Below, piece after piece: positions 8,316 to 17,752 of a DNA stretch of 64,000 nt. A program made the position numbers and the translations under genes. Where the stretch lies: the NCBI RefSeq assembly GCF_900130035.1, contig NZ_FQXQ01000001.1, positions 899,075 to 963,074 on the forward strand, given 5' to 3'. Below the pieces are notes generated by a model that saw only the letters and a program-made list of their open reading frames with translations, had not been told where the DNA came from and searched no databases. The first letter of the stretch is position 1. Every line of letters starts with the position of its first letter. The DNA is from Wenyingzhuangia marina (GTDB taxonomy: Bacteria > Bacteroidota > Bacteroidia > Flavobacteriales > Flavobacteriaceae).

Positions 8316-9110
8316 TTACTCTGGCTTTTTACTACTGAACTCCTCTAATTCTTGAATTCCATATTTATGCACTCCCAACAATCCTTCACTACTATTTAAA
8401 AATTGTTCTGTGTAATGTTTTGAAGATCTAGCAGCATCTTCTAATTCTTGACCCAAAGCAATATTACAAGCCAATGAAGAGGATAAAACGCAACCACTTC
8501 CGTGTTTTTCAAATACCTTTTCAGTATTTGGTTGTATGTTTACCATAACGATTCCACTGTGATATAATTCATCCCATCCTTTTTTATCTGTTCTGTGACC
8601 TCCTTTTAAGTAGATATTTGTTTTACTAGAAATATGCTCTAAGGTTTCTTCAATATCTAAGTGTGGATAGAGAAGCTGAATTTCATCATAATTTGGAGTG
8701 ATAATGTAACATTGTTTCCAAATTTCATCTAATAAATCTTGACTTTCTTGTGAGTGAAAATCAAAACCGGCACTTGCTTTTATGATTGGATCTAATACAA
8801 TTTTAACCTCTGAATTCAGCGCGTGTAATTTATTTAAAATAAGCAACAGTGTTGTCCAGTTTTCTACAATACCAATTTTAACAATATTGACTTCAAATCT
8901 TTCGAACAACGTTTCTATTTGTTCTAGGATGATACTTGTTGGAACCCAATGACAGTTTTTAAAATCCATATCATTTTGAACGGTAACCGCAGTACAAACA
9001 GATAAACCATAAAAATGATGAGCTTCAAAAGTTTTGATGTCTGAAGTAAGCCCGGCACCAGAACTTGGGTCAAACCCTGCAACGCTTAATATGTGTTTTT
9101 TCTTATCCAT
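8316..9110 (-). CDS. thiD: Hydroxymethylpyrimidine (phosphate) kinase
   Basis: 264 aa ribokinase-fold enzyme. Motifs: SVAGFDPSSGAGL (9-21), the substrate and phosphate segment TAVTVQND, the conserved VLDPIIKASAG, and the anion-hole/catalytic KHGSGCVLSSSLA near residue 203. It phosphorylates HMP and HMP-P to the pyrophosphate used by ThiE. It abuts the upstream thiE/tenI-like gene (stop at 9111, start at 9110), so translation is probably coupled. Family-typical length. Confidence 0.94.
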   Translation of the reverse strand: MDKKKHILSVAGFDPSSGAGLTSDIKTFEAHHFYGLSVCTAVTVQNDMDFKNCHWVPTSIILEQIETLFERFEVNIVKIGIVENWTTLLLILNKLHALNSEVKIVLDPIIKASAGFDFHSQESQDLLDEIWKQCYIITPNYDEIQLLYPHLDIEETLEHISSKTNIYLKGGHRTDKKGWDELYHSGIVMVNIQPNTEKVFEKHGSGCVLSSSLACNIALGQELEDAARSSKHYTEQFLNSSEGLLGVHKYGIQELEEFSSKKPE

Positions 9111-9704
9111 TTACGAATCAAAATAATCATTCATTAATTTAAAATCTTCAACTGGGTTTTCACTATTCCAAATGCCTCCTAAAACACCAACTCCTTTAAA
9201 ACCTAATTGGGTAAAATTTTCTAAATTATCAGGAGTTACTCCTCCCATTCCAATAATGGTTTTGTCAATATGGTTTACATCAAATCCTCTTCCTTCATAT
9301 CCTTGTTTAGAGATAGAAGAAAATACTGGACTCAATAAATGATAATCAAACTCAAAAGAACAGTTTTCTAGTTCTTCGGGTTCATGGAAAGAACTACTGA
9401 TGGTTTTTCCAAACATGTTGTTCAACTTCACAAAATAATCTGATGGAGTATCCAAACAATCTCTTCTTTTTTGTTCCTGAAAATGAATGCCTTTTAAATT
9501 ATATTCATTGGTAAGTTCATGAAAATAATGAACCACAATTCTGTTGTGATATTGTTCCTCAATCTGATTTAAATACTCGCAATGCTCTTGATAATTCTTA
9601 TTTGGCTTTCTAAAATGATAATATGATAATCCGTTTTGAAATAGGTGATGTAGTATTTCAATTTCGTTAGGAAAGTCATTTTCAGGAGCTATTAAAATTA
9701 TCAT
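9111..9704 (-). CDS. ThiE/TenI-like TIM-barrel protein
   Basis: 197 aa, shorter and more divergent than the ThiE at 7275. It has the ThiE/TenI plan: FRKPNKNYQEH near the start, GIHFQEQ in place of GVHLGxxD, HLLSPVFSSISKQGYEG in place of the GPxFxTxTK loop, and GMGGVTPDN near the C-terminus. TenI in other bacteria aromatises the ThiG product. Since this operon already encodes ThiE and otherwise lacks a tautomerase, the TenI role is a reasonable inference; a second thiamin-phosphate synthase is the alternative. It lies between thiC and thiD. Confidence 0.8.
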   Translation of the reverse strand: MIILIAPENDFPNEIEILHHLFQNGLSYYHFRKPNKNYQEHCEYLNQIEEQYHNRIVVHYFHELTNEYNLKGIHFQEQKRRDCLDTPSDYFVKLNNMFGKTISSSFHEPEELENCSFEFDYHLLSPVFSSISKQGYEGRGFDVNHIDKTIIGMGGVTPDNLENFTQLGFKGVGVLGGIWNSENPVEDFKLMNDYFDS

Positions 9705-9764
9705 ATTGGTTGTGTTTTTTGATCCTTTAAAATTACTCGAATTAATTTTAATGAGTTAGGGATT

Positions 9765-9866
9765 GAGGTTTTGTTTGAGCTCTTTTAAGAAAGGTGAAAT
9801 TTTGAGAAGATATGTTCTCGATTCCGCTTGAACACCTTTTTAAAAAGCGAGTACCGAAAGCCCGAC
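9765..9866 (-). repeat. Intergenic repeat element between thiC and the tenI-like gene
   Basis: Read on the minus strand the element starts with GTCGGGCTTTCGGTACTCGC, contains the inverted words AAAAAGGTG and CACCTTTCTT (9780-9850) and ends with CAATCCCTAACTC. This resembles, from memory, a dispersed intergenic element common in flavobacterial genomes (GGGCTTTnCGCT...TCAATCCCTAAC). Only one copy is in this window, so its repeat status is inferred. It carries no reading frame. Confidence 0.45.
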
Positions 9867-9867
9867 C

Positions 9868-9904
9868 AAAAACGGTAATTGAGGTTCTCTAAATTACCGT
9901 TTTT
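9868..9904 (-). terminator. Strong hairpin just after thiC
   Basis: Perfect 13-bp inverted repeat AAAAACGGTAATT / AATTACCGTTTTT with an 11-nt loop, 20 nt downstream of the thiC stop codon. On the minus strand the stem ends in TTTTT then GGTCGGG. It could partially terminate transcription or protect the 3' end of a thiSC message, lowering downstream gene expression. Confidence 0.65.
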
Positions 9905-9923
9905 GGGAACTTCCTAACTATAT

Positions 9924-11870
<1,947 letters not shown>

Positions 11871-12074
11871 TTATCCTCCTTGTGTAGCTTGTATAATTAA
11901 AACATCATCTCCTTGGTTAAGAAAATGTTGGTTCCAATTAGATTTTGAAATAATTTGTTGATTGATTGCTACAGCAATTCCATGTTCTGGTTGAGATAAT
12001 TGTTGTAACAATTGTTCTACAGAACTATTTTCTGAAATTTCTTTAGAAAGGTTGTTTACTTTTACGGTTATCAT
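11871..12074 (-). CDS. thiS: Sulfur carrier protein ThiS
   Basis: 67 aa ubiquitin-like protein ending in the essential Gly-Gly (QATQGG). The ThiF homologue adenylates this terminus and it becomes a thiocarboxylate, which donates sulfur to ThiG. Conserved features are the N-terminal beta strand (MITVKVNN), GIAVAINQQII and the GDDVLIIQATQGG tail. First gene of the operon, about 100 nt downstream of the TPP riboswitch terminator. Confidence 0.96.
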   Translation of the reverse strand: MITVKVNNLSKEISENSSVEQLLQQLSQPEHGIAVAINQQIISKSNWNQHFLNQGDDVLIIQATQGG

Positions 12075-12172
12075 TATAAAAAATATTTTGGCGATAACCT
12101 TTGCAGAAAGACTCTGCTTGAACTTGATTAAGATAGTATGCGAAGAATTACACTGCTAAAATCATAATAAAA

Positions 12173-12187
12173 GAGGTCTGCGACCTC
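12173..12187 (-). terminator. Riboswitch-controlled terminator hairpin
   Basis: On the minus strand GAGGTC-GCA-GACCTC is followed by TTTTATTATGATTTT. It lies directly after the 3' end of the TPP aptamer, where ligand-dependent termination would be expected. The stem is short, so it might instead act in a different expression platform. Confidence 0.6.
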
Positions 12188-12269
12188 ACTTTTCCCTACG
12201 TAAGTCTTAACTTATTCAGGTTCAAAGGGTAACTCTCAGCCTTTTTTGTTAAAAAAGACACCCCTAAAG
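12188..12269 (-). ncRNA. TPP riboswitch (thi box)
   Basis: On the minus strand the conserved parts are in order: AGGGGTG, then a variable A/T-rich stem (TTTTTTAACAAAAAA), GGCTGAGAG, the hallmark ACCCTTTGAACCTGA, TAAGTTAAGACTTA and CGTAGGGAA. It lies upstream of thiS and precedes the complete thiamin operon. When thiamin pyrophosphate is high it should reduce operon expression, probably through the adjacent hairpin. Confidence 0.95.
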
Positions 12270-12280
12270 TTTATCTATTG

Positions 12281-12310
12281 CGAATGTATAAAAATATTTT
12301 TACAACACAA
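12281..12310 (-). promoter_or_regulatory. Probable promoter of the thi operon
   Basis: Minus-strand TTG (12310-12308), 19 nt, then TACATTCG (12288-12281), one mismatch from TAnnTTTG. The predicted start, about 12275, lies only a few bases before the riboswitch P1 stem. Confidence 0.45.
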
Positions 12311-12350
12311 TTCATACAGCTGTAAATAAACTGATGGAGAGAAAATGTGT

Positions 12351-12382
12351 GATTTCTAAAATATTTGAATATTTTAGAAATC
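12351..12382. promoter_or_regulatory. 15-bp perfect inverted repeat upstream of the M28 peptidase
   Basis: GATTTCTAAAATATT and its exact reverse complement are separated by only TG, ending 16 nt before the ATG at 12399. No T-tract follows on either strand, so it is not an ordinary terminator. A dimeric-repressor operator or a hairpin over the ribosome start region are possible. Confidence 0.5.
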
Positions 12383-12398
12383 TAAAAAATAAAAAAAG

Positions 12399-13358
12399 AT
12401 GAAAAAGAAAGTTTTAAAATTTAGTGTATCATTTTTATGGATGTTGTCTGTTGTTTTTACATGTAATACACTAGTAGCTCAAAATAATACAACACCTTTA
12501 ATTGATTCGATTTTGGTTAAGAAACATTTATATACTTTGGCTTCTGATGAAATGAAAGGAAGAAAAGTTGGTACTGAAGGTATAGAAAAAGCGGCTCAAT
12601 ACATAGAGAATGAGTTTTCGAAATTAGAATTAAATACTTTTGAAGGTGCTGCAGATTATCGTCAACGATTTAAGAAAAAAGGGATTAAATTGTTTAATAT
12701 CATTGGCGTTTTAGAGGGAACTACAAAGAAGGAGGAATATGTTGTTATTTCTGCACATTATGATCATTTAGGTATTTTAAAAGCTGTAAACGGGGATGCA
12801 ATAGCCAATGGGGCAGATGATGATGCTTCTGGAGTAACAGCTGTTTTGTCATTAGCAAAATATTGGAAAGAACGAAGTGATAATGAAAGAACAATTATTT
12901 TTATAGCTTTTACAGCAGAGGAAAAAGGATTATGGGGCTCTAATTATTTTGGAAAAAAAGTTAATCCTAAAAAGTATGTAGCGGGAATTAATATTGAAAT
13001 GATTGGTAAAGAATCAAAATTTGGTCCAAAATCTGCTTTTTTAACAGGGTTTGATAAATCAACCTTTGGGAAAATTATTCAGCAAAATTTAAAAAATACA
13101 GACTTTAAATTGTATCCAGATCCTTATACTAAATTTAGATTGTTTTATAGATCTGATAATGCATCTTTAGCAAGACTAGGAATACCTGCGCATACTTTTT
13201 CTACAGATCCTATCGATACTGATAAATATTATCACACTGTTGATGATGAGGTAGAAACTTTAAATATTGGAACTATTACAAATACTATTAGAGCGATCTC
13301 AATTGGTACAGAATCTATTATAAAAGGAATAGATACACCAAGTAGAGTGGTAGACTAA
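12399..13358 (+). CDS. Secreted M28-family metallopeptidase
   Basis: 319 aa with an N-terminal signal peptide (basic MKKKVLK, hydrophobic core, cleavage near LVAQ-NN). The co-catalytic zinc site is visible: H120 in AHYDHLG, D141 in GADDDASG, E174/E175 in TAEEKG, E200 in NIEMIG and H279 in YYHTVDD. Position 200 is usually aspartate in M28. M28 enzymes are aminopeptidases or carboxypeptidases acting on exported peptides, here in the periplasm or on the surface. It is a single-gene unit transcribed divergently from the thiamin operon. No T9SS sorting domain. Substrate not predictable. Confidence 0.9.
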   Translation: MKKKVLKFSVSFLWMLSVVFTCNTLVAQNNTTPLIDSILVKKHLYTLASDEMKGRKVGTEGIEKAAQYIENEFSKLELNTFEGAADYRQRFKKKGIKLFNIIGVLEGTTKKEEYVVISAHYDHLGILKAVNGDAIANGADDDASGVTAVLSLAKYWKERSDNERTIIFIAFTAEEKGLWGSNYFGKKVNPKKYVAGINIEMIGKESKFGPKSAFLTGFDKSTFGKIIQQNLKNTDFKLYPDPYTKFRLFYRSDNASLARLGIPAHTFSTDPIDTDKYYHTVDDEVETLNIGTITNTIRAISIGTESIIKGIDTPSRVVD

Positions 13359-13373
13359 GAAATATTAGTAATT

Positions 13374-13410
13374 AAAAAAAGCGATTCATTGTCAATGAAT
13401 CGCTTTTTTT
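13374..13410. terminator. Bidirectional terminator between the M28 gene and rlmN
   Basis: AAAAAAAGCGATTCATT-GTC-AATGAATCGCTTTTTTT, a perfect 17-bp stem (13374-13410). It gives a T-tract on both strands and serves the two convergent genes. Confidence 0.9.
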
Positions 13411-14443
13411 ATGATTTATTCGCTAACTGTCCACAAGCGGCATCAATATCTTTACCTCTAGATCTACGGACATTAACTACAATTCCGTTTTTCTCTAAAG
13501 TATAAACATAATCATCAATAGCTTTATTACTTGCTTGTTGATATTCTCCATCATCAATAGGGTTGTATTCTATGAGGTTGACTTTACATGGAATGTATGA
13601 GCAGAATTGTACTAAAGCATTGATGTCTTCTTGTTTGTCGTTGATGTCTCGCCAAACCACATATTCGTAGGTAACTCTACTTTGTGTTTTTTCATACCAA
13701 TATTCTAATGATTCTCGTAAATCAGTTAAAGGGAAATTTTTAGAAAACGGCATGATTTTATTTCGAGTGTCCTCAATAGCTGAATGTAAAGAAACCGCTA
13801 AGTTGAACTTTACTTCATCGTCAGCTAGTTTTTTAATCATTTTTGGTAATCCAGAAGTAGAAACCGTAATTCGTTTAGGGGACATTCCCAAACCTTCTTC
13901 ACTCGTAATCATTTCAATGGATTTCATCACATTGTTATAGTTCATCAATGGCTCACCCATTCCCATGTACACAATGTTAGAAAGTTTGTGATTGTAGTAA
14001 TGTAAACTTTCTTGATTGATAGCTGCTACTTGATCGTAAATTTCATCTGCGTTTAAGTTTCTCATTCTTTTTAAACGAGCCGTAGCACAAAATTCGCAAT
14101 CTAAACTACAACCTACTTGACTGGAGACACAAGCTGTGGTTCTAGATTCGGTTGGAATTAGTACAGATTCTACAATCAATCCATCGTGAAGTTTTACAGC
14201 ATTTTTTACAGTACCATCTTTACTGCGTTGCATGTTATCTACCTTAATATGGTTGATCACAAAATTTTCTTCTAACTGATCTCTGGTTTGTTTAGAGATG
14301 TTTGTCATGTCAGCAAAAGAATGAGCAGATTTACTCCATAACCACTCATAAACCTGATTTCCTCTAAAGGCTTTATCTCCTTGAGAGACAAAAAAGTCTC
14401 TTAATTGGTCTTTGGTAAGTGCTCGGATATCTTTTTTAGACAT
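13409..14443 (-). CDS. rlmN: Dual-specificity 23S rRNA A2503 / tRNA A37 C2-methyltransferase
   Basis: 344 aa from the chosen ATG. Radical SAM motif C112-x3-C116-x2-C119 (CSLDCEFC); C337 in AACGQL and C105 in TACVSSQ are family cysteines, C337 corresponding to the methyl-carrying cysteine. It methylates C2 of A2503 in 23S rRNA and A37 of some tRNAs, which tunes decoding accuracy. The ATG at 14443 was preferred over an in-frame TTG at 14470 because a promoter -7 element (CAAAGGTA on plus, 14468-14475) covers the TTG, and MSKKDIRALT matches the family N-terminus. Confidence 0.95.
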   Translation of the reverse strand: MSKKDIRALTKDQLRDFFVSQGDKAFRGNQVYEWLWSKSAHSFADMTNISKQTRDQLEENFVINHIKVDNMQRSKDGTVKNAVKLHDGLIVESVLIPTESRTTACVSSQVGCSLDCEFCATARLKRMRNLNADEIYDQVAAINQESLHYYNHKLSNIVYMGMGEPLMNYNNVMKSIEMITSEEGLGMSPKRITVSTSGLPKMIKKLADDEVKFNLAVSLHSAIEDTRNKIMPFSKNFPLTDLRESLEYWYEKTQSRVTYEYVVWRDINDKQEDINALVQFCSYIPCKVNLIEYNPIDDGEYQQASNKAIDDYVYTLEKNGIVVNVRRSRGKDIDAACGQLANKS

Positions 14444-14467
14444 GGTGTATGATGTAAAACTATTTTG

Positions 14468-14475
14468 CAAAGGTA
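14468..14475 (-). promoter_or_regulatory. Promoter -7 element of rlmN
   Basis: Minus-strand TACCTTTG matches TAnnTTTG. The predicted transcript starts about 14462, leaving a leader of roughly 20 nt. The -33 box is poor. Confidence 0.55.
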
Positions 14476-14492
14476 CATAACTCTTGTAAAAG

Positions 14493-14525
14493 AAAAATCC
14501 TGAAGTATAAAACTTCAGGATTTTT
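14493..14525. terminator. Terminator after queA
   Basis: AAAAATCCTGAAGT / ACTTCAGGATTTTT with a 5-nt loop, 22 nt downstream of the queA stop. It is symmetric but only queA reads into it. Confidence 0.88.
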
Positions 14526-14546
14526 AATTATTTGTTTGGAAATGGA

Positions 14547-15596
14547 TTAGATAATCAACATTGCATCTCCATAAGTGCTAAACTTGTATCCTTCTTTAAT
14601 CGCTTCTTTGTATGCTTTCATTAAGAAATCGTAACCAGCAAAAGCGGCAACTTGCATCATTAAAGTAGATTTTGATGGATGAAAGTTCGTGATCATTGCA
14701 TTTGCAATACTAAAGTCATATGGAGGGAAAATAAATTTATTGGTCCATCCATCATAAGGATTTAATCGTCCGTTTGAAGAAACTGTAGACTCAATTGCAC
14801 GCATTACAGTAGTACCAACAGCACAAACTCTACGTTTATTATCAATAGCATTGTTTACTTCTTCACAAGTTGCTTCTGAAACCATCATTTGTTCAGAATC
14901 CATTTTGTGTTTAGATAAATCTTCTACTTCTACAGGATTAAAAGTTCCCAATCCAATGTGTAAAGTGATTTCAGAAAAATCTACTCCTTTAATTTCTAAA
15001 CGTTTCATTAAATGTTTAGAAAAATGCAATCCAGCGGTTGGAGCTGCTACTGCACCTTCTTCCTTAGCATAAATAGTTTGGAAACGCTCTGCATCTTCTT
15101 CTTCAACATCTCTTTCTAAATGTTTAGGAATTGGTGTTTCTCCTAAATCTTCTAATTTTTGTCTGAATTCTTCGTAAGATCCATCATATAAAAAACGTAA
15201 AGTACGCCCTCTAGAAGTGGTGTTGTCAATTACTTCTGCTACTAATGAGTCGTCCTCACCAAAGAATAATTTATTACCAATTCTAATTTTACGAGCAGGA
15301 TCTACTAAAACATCCCACAAACGGTTTTCAGCATTTAATTCACGTAACAAGAAAACTTCAATTCTAGCACCAGTTTTTTCTTTGTTTCCGTACATACGAG
15401 CAGGAAAAACTTTGGTGTTGTTTAAAATCATCAAATCACCATCATCAAAGTAGTCAATAACATCTTTAAATTGTTTGTGCTCTATGGTTTGTTCTTTTCT
15501 GTTCAAAACCATTAAACGAGATTCATCTCTGTACTCCGCTGGGTGTTTAGCGATAAGTTCATCAGGTAAATCAAAATGAAATGCAGATAACTTCAT
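14547..15596 (-). CDS. queA: S-adenosylmethionine:tRNA ribosyltransferase-isomerase
   Basis: 349 aa. Family hallmarks are the N-terminal [35 protein letters not shown], the [10 protein letters not shown] motif (about residues 180-190), [11 protein letters not shown] and [11 protein letters not shown] near the C-terminus. It transfers ribose from AdoMet to 7-aminomethyl-7-deazaguanine in tRNA to give epoxyqueuosine, the penultimate queuosine step. Transcribed alone from a good Bacteroidetes-type promoter, with its own terminator. Confidence 0.97.
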   Translation of the reverse strand: MKLSAFHFDLPDELIAKHPAEYRDESRLMVLNRKEQTIEHKQFKDVIDYFDDGDLMILNNTKVFPARMYGNKEKTGARIEVFLLRELNAENRLWDVLVDPARKIRIGNKLFFGEDDSLVAEVIDNTTSRGRTLRFLYDGSYEEFRQKLEDLGETPIPKHLERDVEEEDAERFQTIYAKEEGAVAAPTAGLHFSKHLMKRLEIKGVDFSEITLHIGLGTFNPVEVEDLSKHKMDSEQMMVSEATCEEVNNAIDNKRRVCAVGTTVMRAIESTVSSNGRLNPYDGWTNKFIFPPYDFSIANAMITNFHPSKSTLMMQVAAFAGYDFLMKAYKEAIKEGYKFSTYGDAMLII

Positions 15597-15622
15597 GTAT
15601 ATGTTGTTTTTAGATAAGGGTG

Positions 15623-15654
15623 CAAATATACAATCCTGAGATAGGCGTTGTCAA
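15623..15654 (-). promoter_or_regulatory. Promoter of queA
   Basis: Minus-strand TTG (15654-15652), 21 nt, TATATTTG (15630-15623). The predicted start near 15617 leaves a leader of about 20 nt before the ATG. Confidence 0.6.
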
Positions 15655-15684
15655 GCATATTGAGGTTTATTTTTGTTTTTAAAG

Positions 15685-15712
15685 TAATGAGTACAACGTA
15701 TTAAGTACTGAG
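15685..15712. repeat. Short intergenic repeat copy
   Basis: GAGTACAACGTATTAAGTACTGAGG belongs to the AGTACTGAGT/AGTACAAAGTA family also at 15810-15840, 41719-41757 and in the gatB-aspS linker. Nothing else is recognised in this 245-nt gap besides a terminator and the queA promoter. Confidence 0.45.
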
Positions 15713-15765
15713 GGCGAGTGTTTATATAGGAGGATAGCTATTTTTAATTTTATTTTTTTAAATAT

Positions 15766-15801
15766 AAAAGCTCATAAATTCATTGAATTTATGAGCTTTT
15801 A
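15766..15801. terminator. Terminator of the aroA operon
   Basis: AAAAGCTCATAAATTC-ATT-GAATTTATGAGCTTTT perfect stem (15767-15801), about 40 nt downstream of the aroA stop on the minus strand, followed there by a T-rich tract (TTATATTTAAAAAAAT). Confidence 0.82.
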
Positions 15802-15809
15802 GAAAAATG

Positions 15810-15840
15810 TAGACTGAATACTCAGTACTTTATACTTTTA
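15810..15840. repeat. Short intergenic repeat copy next to aroA
   Basis: On the minus strand AAGTATAAAGTACTGAGTATTC. It shares AGTACTGAGT and the AAAGTA words with the copy at 41719-41757 and lies directly against the aroA stop codon. Confidence 0.5.
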
Positions 15841-15841
15841 G

Positions 15842-17071
15842 TTACTGAAATCTTCCAAAATCATCCCAGAAACTAGGATAAGATTTAGAAACGACTCCCG
15901 CATCATCAATATTAATGTTGGTTTTTAATAACAAGGTAGCAAAAGCCATGGCCATACGGTGATCGTTATAAGTAGCAATGTGTACATCGTTATTAATCGT
16001 TCCATTAAAAGCTTTTACGGTTAAAGTTTCATTTGTATATTCAATAGTAGCTCCAAGTTTTGATAACTCGTTGTACAGCGCAATAATTCTATCGGTTTCT
16101 TTAATTTTTAAAGTATGTAAACCCGTCATGTGACATTCTACTCCTAATCCAAAAGCAGTAACTGCAATGGTTTGAGCAATGTCTGGAGCTTGTACCAAAT
16201 CAAACTCAACTCGTTTTGGAAGTGTAAAGTTTGGTGTTTTTTCTATGGTAATGGTGTGTCCGTTAAAAGTAGTGTTTACACCAAATTCCTTATAAATTTC
16301 TTGCAATACAGAATCTCCCTGTAAACTATTTTCTTTATATGATGAAATGTCTAGTTTTCCGTTTTCTGATAACGCAACCAATCCATAAGAATAAGAAGCA
16401 GAACTCCAATCAGACTCAACTGTAAACTCAGTATTTTTAATGTTTTGGGTTGGCTGAACTGTAATAAATTGTCCTTCAAAATTTGTAGAAACTCCTAAAT
16501 CATTCAATAAACTTAAAGTCATTTGAATGTATGGAATAGAAGTAATTTTTCCTTCAAACTCAATAGTTAATCCATCAGGTAAAGTGGGAGCGATTAACAA
16601 TAAAGAAGAAATATATTGACTGCTTACACTACCATCAATTTTAACTTTGTTAGCAGTTAAATTAGTCCCTGTAATTTTTAAAGGAGGAAATCCGTCATTT
16701 TTAACATATTCAATATTTGCACCTAAAGAACGCAAAGCATCCACTAAAATTTTAATAGGACGTTCTTGCATTCTTGCAGATCCTGTTAAAATAATTTCTG
16801 AATTTGGTTTTACAGCAAAATAGCTAGTTAAAAAACGCATGGTGGTTCCTGCGTGTCCAATATTGATTTCTTTTTCTGTTGATTTTAATGCGTTTTGCAT
16901 TAAGTTAGTGTCATCAGAATTAGATAAGTTACTAATATTGATGCTTGGGTACAACGCTTGTAAAATTAACAAACGGTTACTTTCACTTTTAGAACCAGTA
17001 ATTTGAAATTCATCGTTTACCGTTCCATTGTATTTTTTAAGGAATTTTGTTCCTATATCTGCATGTGCCAT
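15842..17071 (-). CDS. aroA: 3-phosphoshikimate 1-carboxyvinyltransferase (EPSP synthase)
   Basis: 409 aa. Motifs are GSKSESNR (26-33), HAGTTMRFL (PEP site), SSQYISSLLLIAP, DWSSASY, the LKIKETDRI loop and YNDHRMAMAFA near the C-terminus. It joins PEP to shikimate 3-phosphate in the sixth step of the aromatic pathway. The start overlaps the stop of the upstream membrane-protein gene by one base, so the two are translationally coupled. The usual NAGTAMRP is HAGTTMRF here; this changes residues next to the glyphosate/PEP region, but effects cannot be judged from sequence. Confidence 0.97.
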   Translation of the reverse strand: MAHADIGTKFLKKYNGTVNDEFQITGSKSESNRLLILQALYPSINISNLSNSDDTNLMQNALKSTEKEINIGHAGTTMRFLTSYFAVKPNSEIILTGSARMQERPIKILVDALRSLGANIEYVKNDGFPPLKITGTNLTANKVKIDGSVSSQYISSLLLIAPTLPDGLTIEFEGKITSIPYIQMTLSLLNDLGVSTNFEGQFITVQPTQNIKNTEFTVESDWSSASYSYGLVALSENGKLDISSYKENSLQGDSVLQEIYKEFGVNTTFNGHTITIEKTPNFTLPKRVEFDLVQAPDIAQTIAVTAFGLGVECHMTGLHTLKIKETDRIIALYNELSKLGATIEYTNETLTVKAFNGTINNDVHIATYNDHRMAMAFATLLLKTNINIDDAGVVSKSYPSFWDDFGRFQ

Positions 17072-17331
17072 TATAAAATATTTTTAGCCTTGCTTTTAGT
17101 TAAAAAAGCCATTACAAATCCATAACCAATAATAATTGCAACTCTTGTTGCTACAAAAGGAACCCAAGTACCATCTTCAAAACTTTCAGAAATAGCATTT
17201 AAGTTTCCGTTTTTAAATAATTCTGCTGCTGTAAAAACAATGGCTAAAATAAATCCGAAAGAAATCATGAACCTAATAGCTAATTTCCACAAAGGGGTAG
17301 TTGCTATTTTTTTTACTTTTTGATTGGCCAT
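17071..17331 (-). CDS. Small inner-membrane protein of unknown function
   Basis: 86 aa with two predicted membrane helices (about residues 18-38 and 58-80) and basic ends (MANQKVKKIA; KSKAKNIL). I do not recognise the family with certainty. Its frame interlocks with both neighbours: its start overlaps the mazG-like stop and its stop overlaps the aroA start by one base each. The tight coupling argues for a real gene. Role unknown; no catalytic motif visible. Confidence 0.75.
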   Translation of the reverse strand: MANQKVKKIATTPLWKLAIRFMISFGFILAIVFTAAELFKNGNLNAISESFEDGTWVPFVATRVAIIIGYGFVMAFLTKSKAKNIL

Positions 17332-17657
17332 TATTGTAGTTTTTTATTGTTGTGATGACGATCGTGATCACGTTTTGTTTTTAAATCTAATTTAGCATCA
17401 AAAGCTGCTTGCAAATCTACTCCTGTTTGATTTGCCAAACACAAAAGCACAAATAAAACATCAGATAATTCTTCTCCTAAATCTTTGTTTTTATCGCTTT
17501 CTTTTTCTGATTGCTCTCCATATCTACGAGCAATAATTCTAGCAACTTCTCCAACTTCTTCGGTTAATTGAGCCATGTTGGTTAGTTCGTTAAAATAACG
17601 AACTCCATGTTCTTTTATCCAGTTGTCAACATCTAATTGTGCGTTTTTAATATCCAT
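17331..17657 (-). CDS. MazG-like nucleotide pyrophosphohydrolase
   Basis: 108 aa all-alpha NTP-pyrophosphatase domain. The Mg2+-binding pattern is visible as EEVGEVAR (about residues 30-37) and EELSDVLF (about 62-69). Such single-domain MazG-like proteins hydrolyse NTPs or dNTPs to NMPs and are thought to clear aberrant nucleotides. First gene of the three-gene operon ending with aroA. Substrate unknown. Confidence 0.88.
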   Translation of the reverse strand: MDIKNAQLDVDNWIKEHGVRYFNELTNMAQLTEEVGEVARIIARRYGEQSEKESDKNKDLGEELSDVLFVLLCLANQTGVDLQAAFDAKLDLKTKRDHDRHHNNKKLQ

Positions 17658-17702
17658 TTTTGATGGTTTAATTTAAGATGACCCTTTTGGGTTAAAACGG
17701 CT

Positions 17703-17710
17703 CAAAGATA
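17703..17710 (-). promoter_or_regulatory. Promoter -7 element of the mazG-like/aroA operon
   Basis: Minus-strand TATCTTTG matches TAnnTTTG, about 45 nt upstream of the ATG. No good -33 box at standard distance. Confidence 0.4.
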
Positions 17711-17752
17711 AGAGTTTGTTCATCAAGTAAAAAAGATAAAAGTTGGAAAGTG

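Noticed and set aside
14444..14470. N-terminal extension of RlmN from a TTG
   Set aside because: A promoter -7 element covers the TTG and the family begins at the downstream Met.
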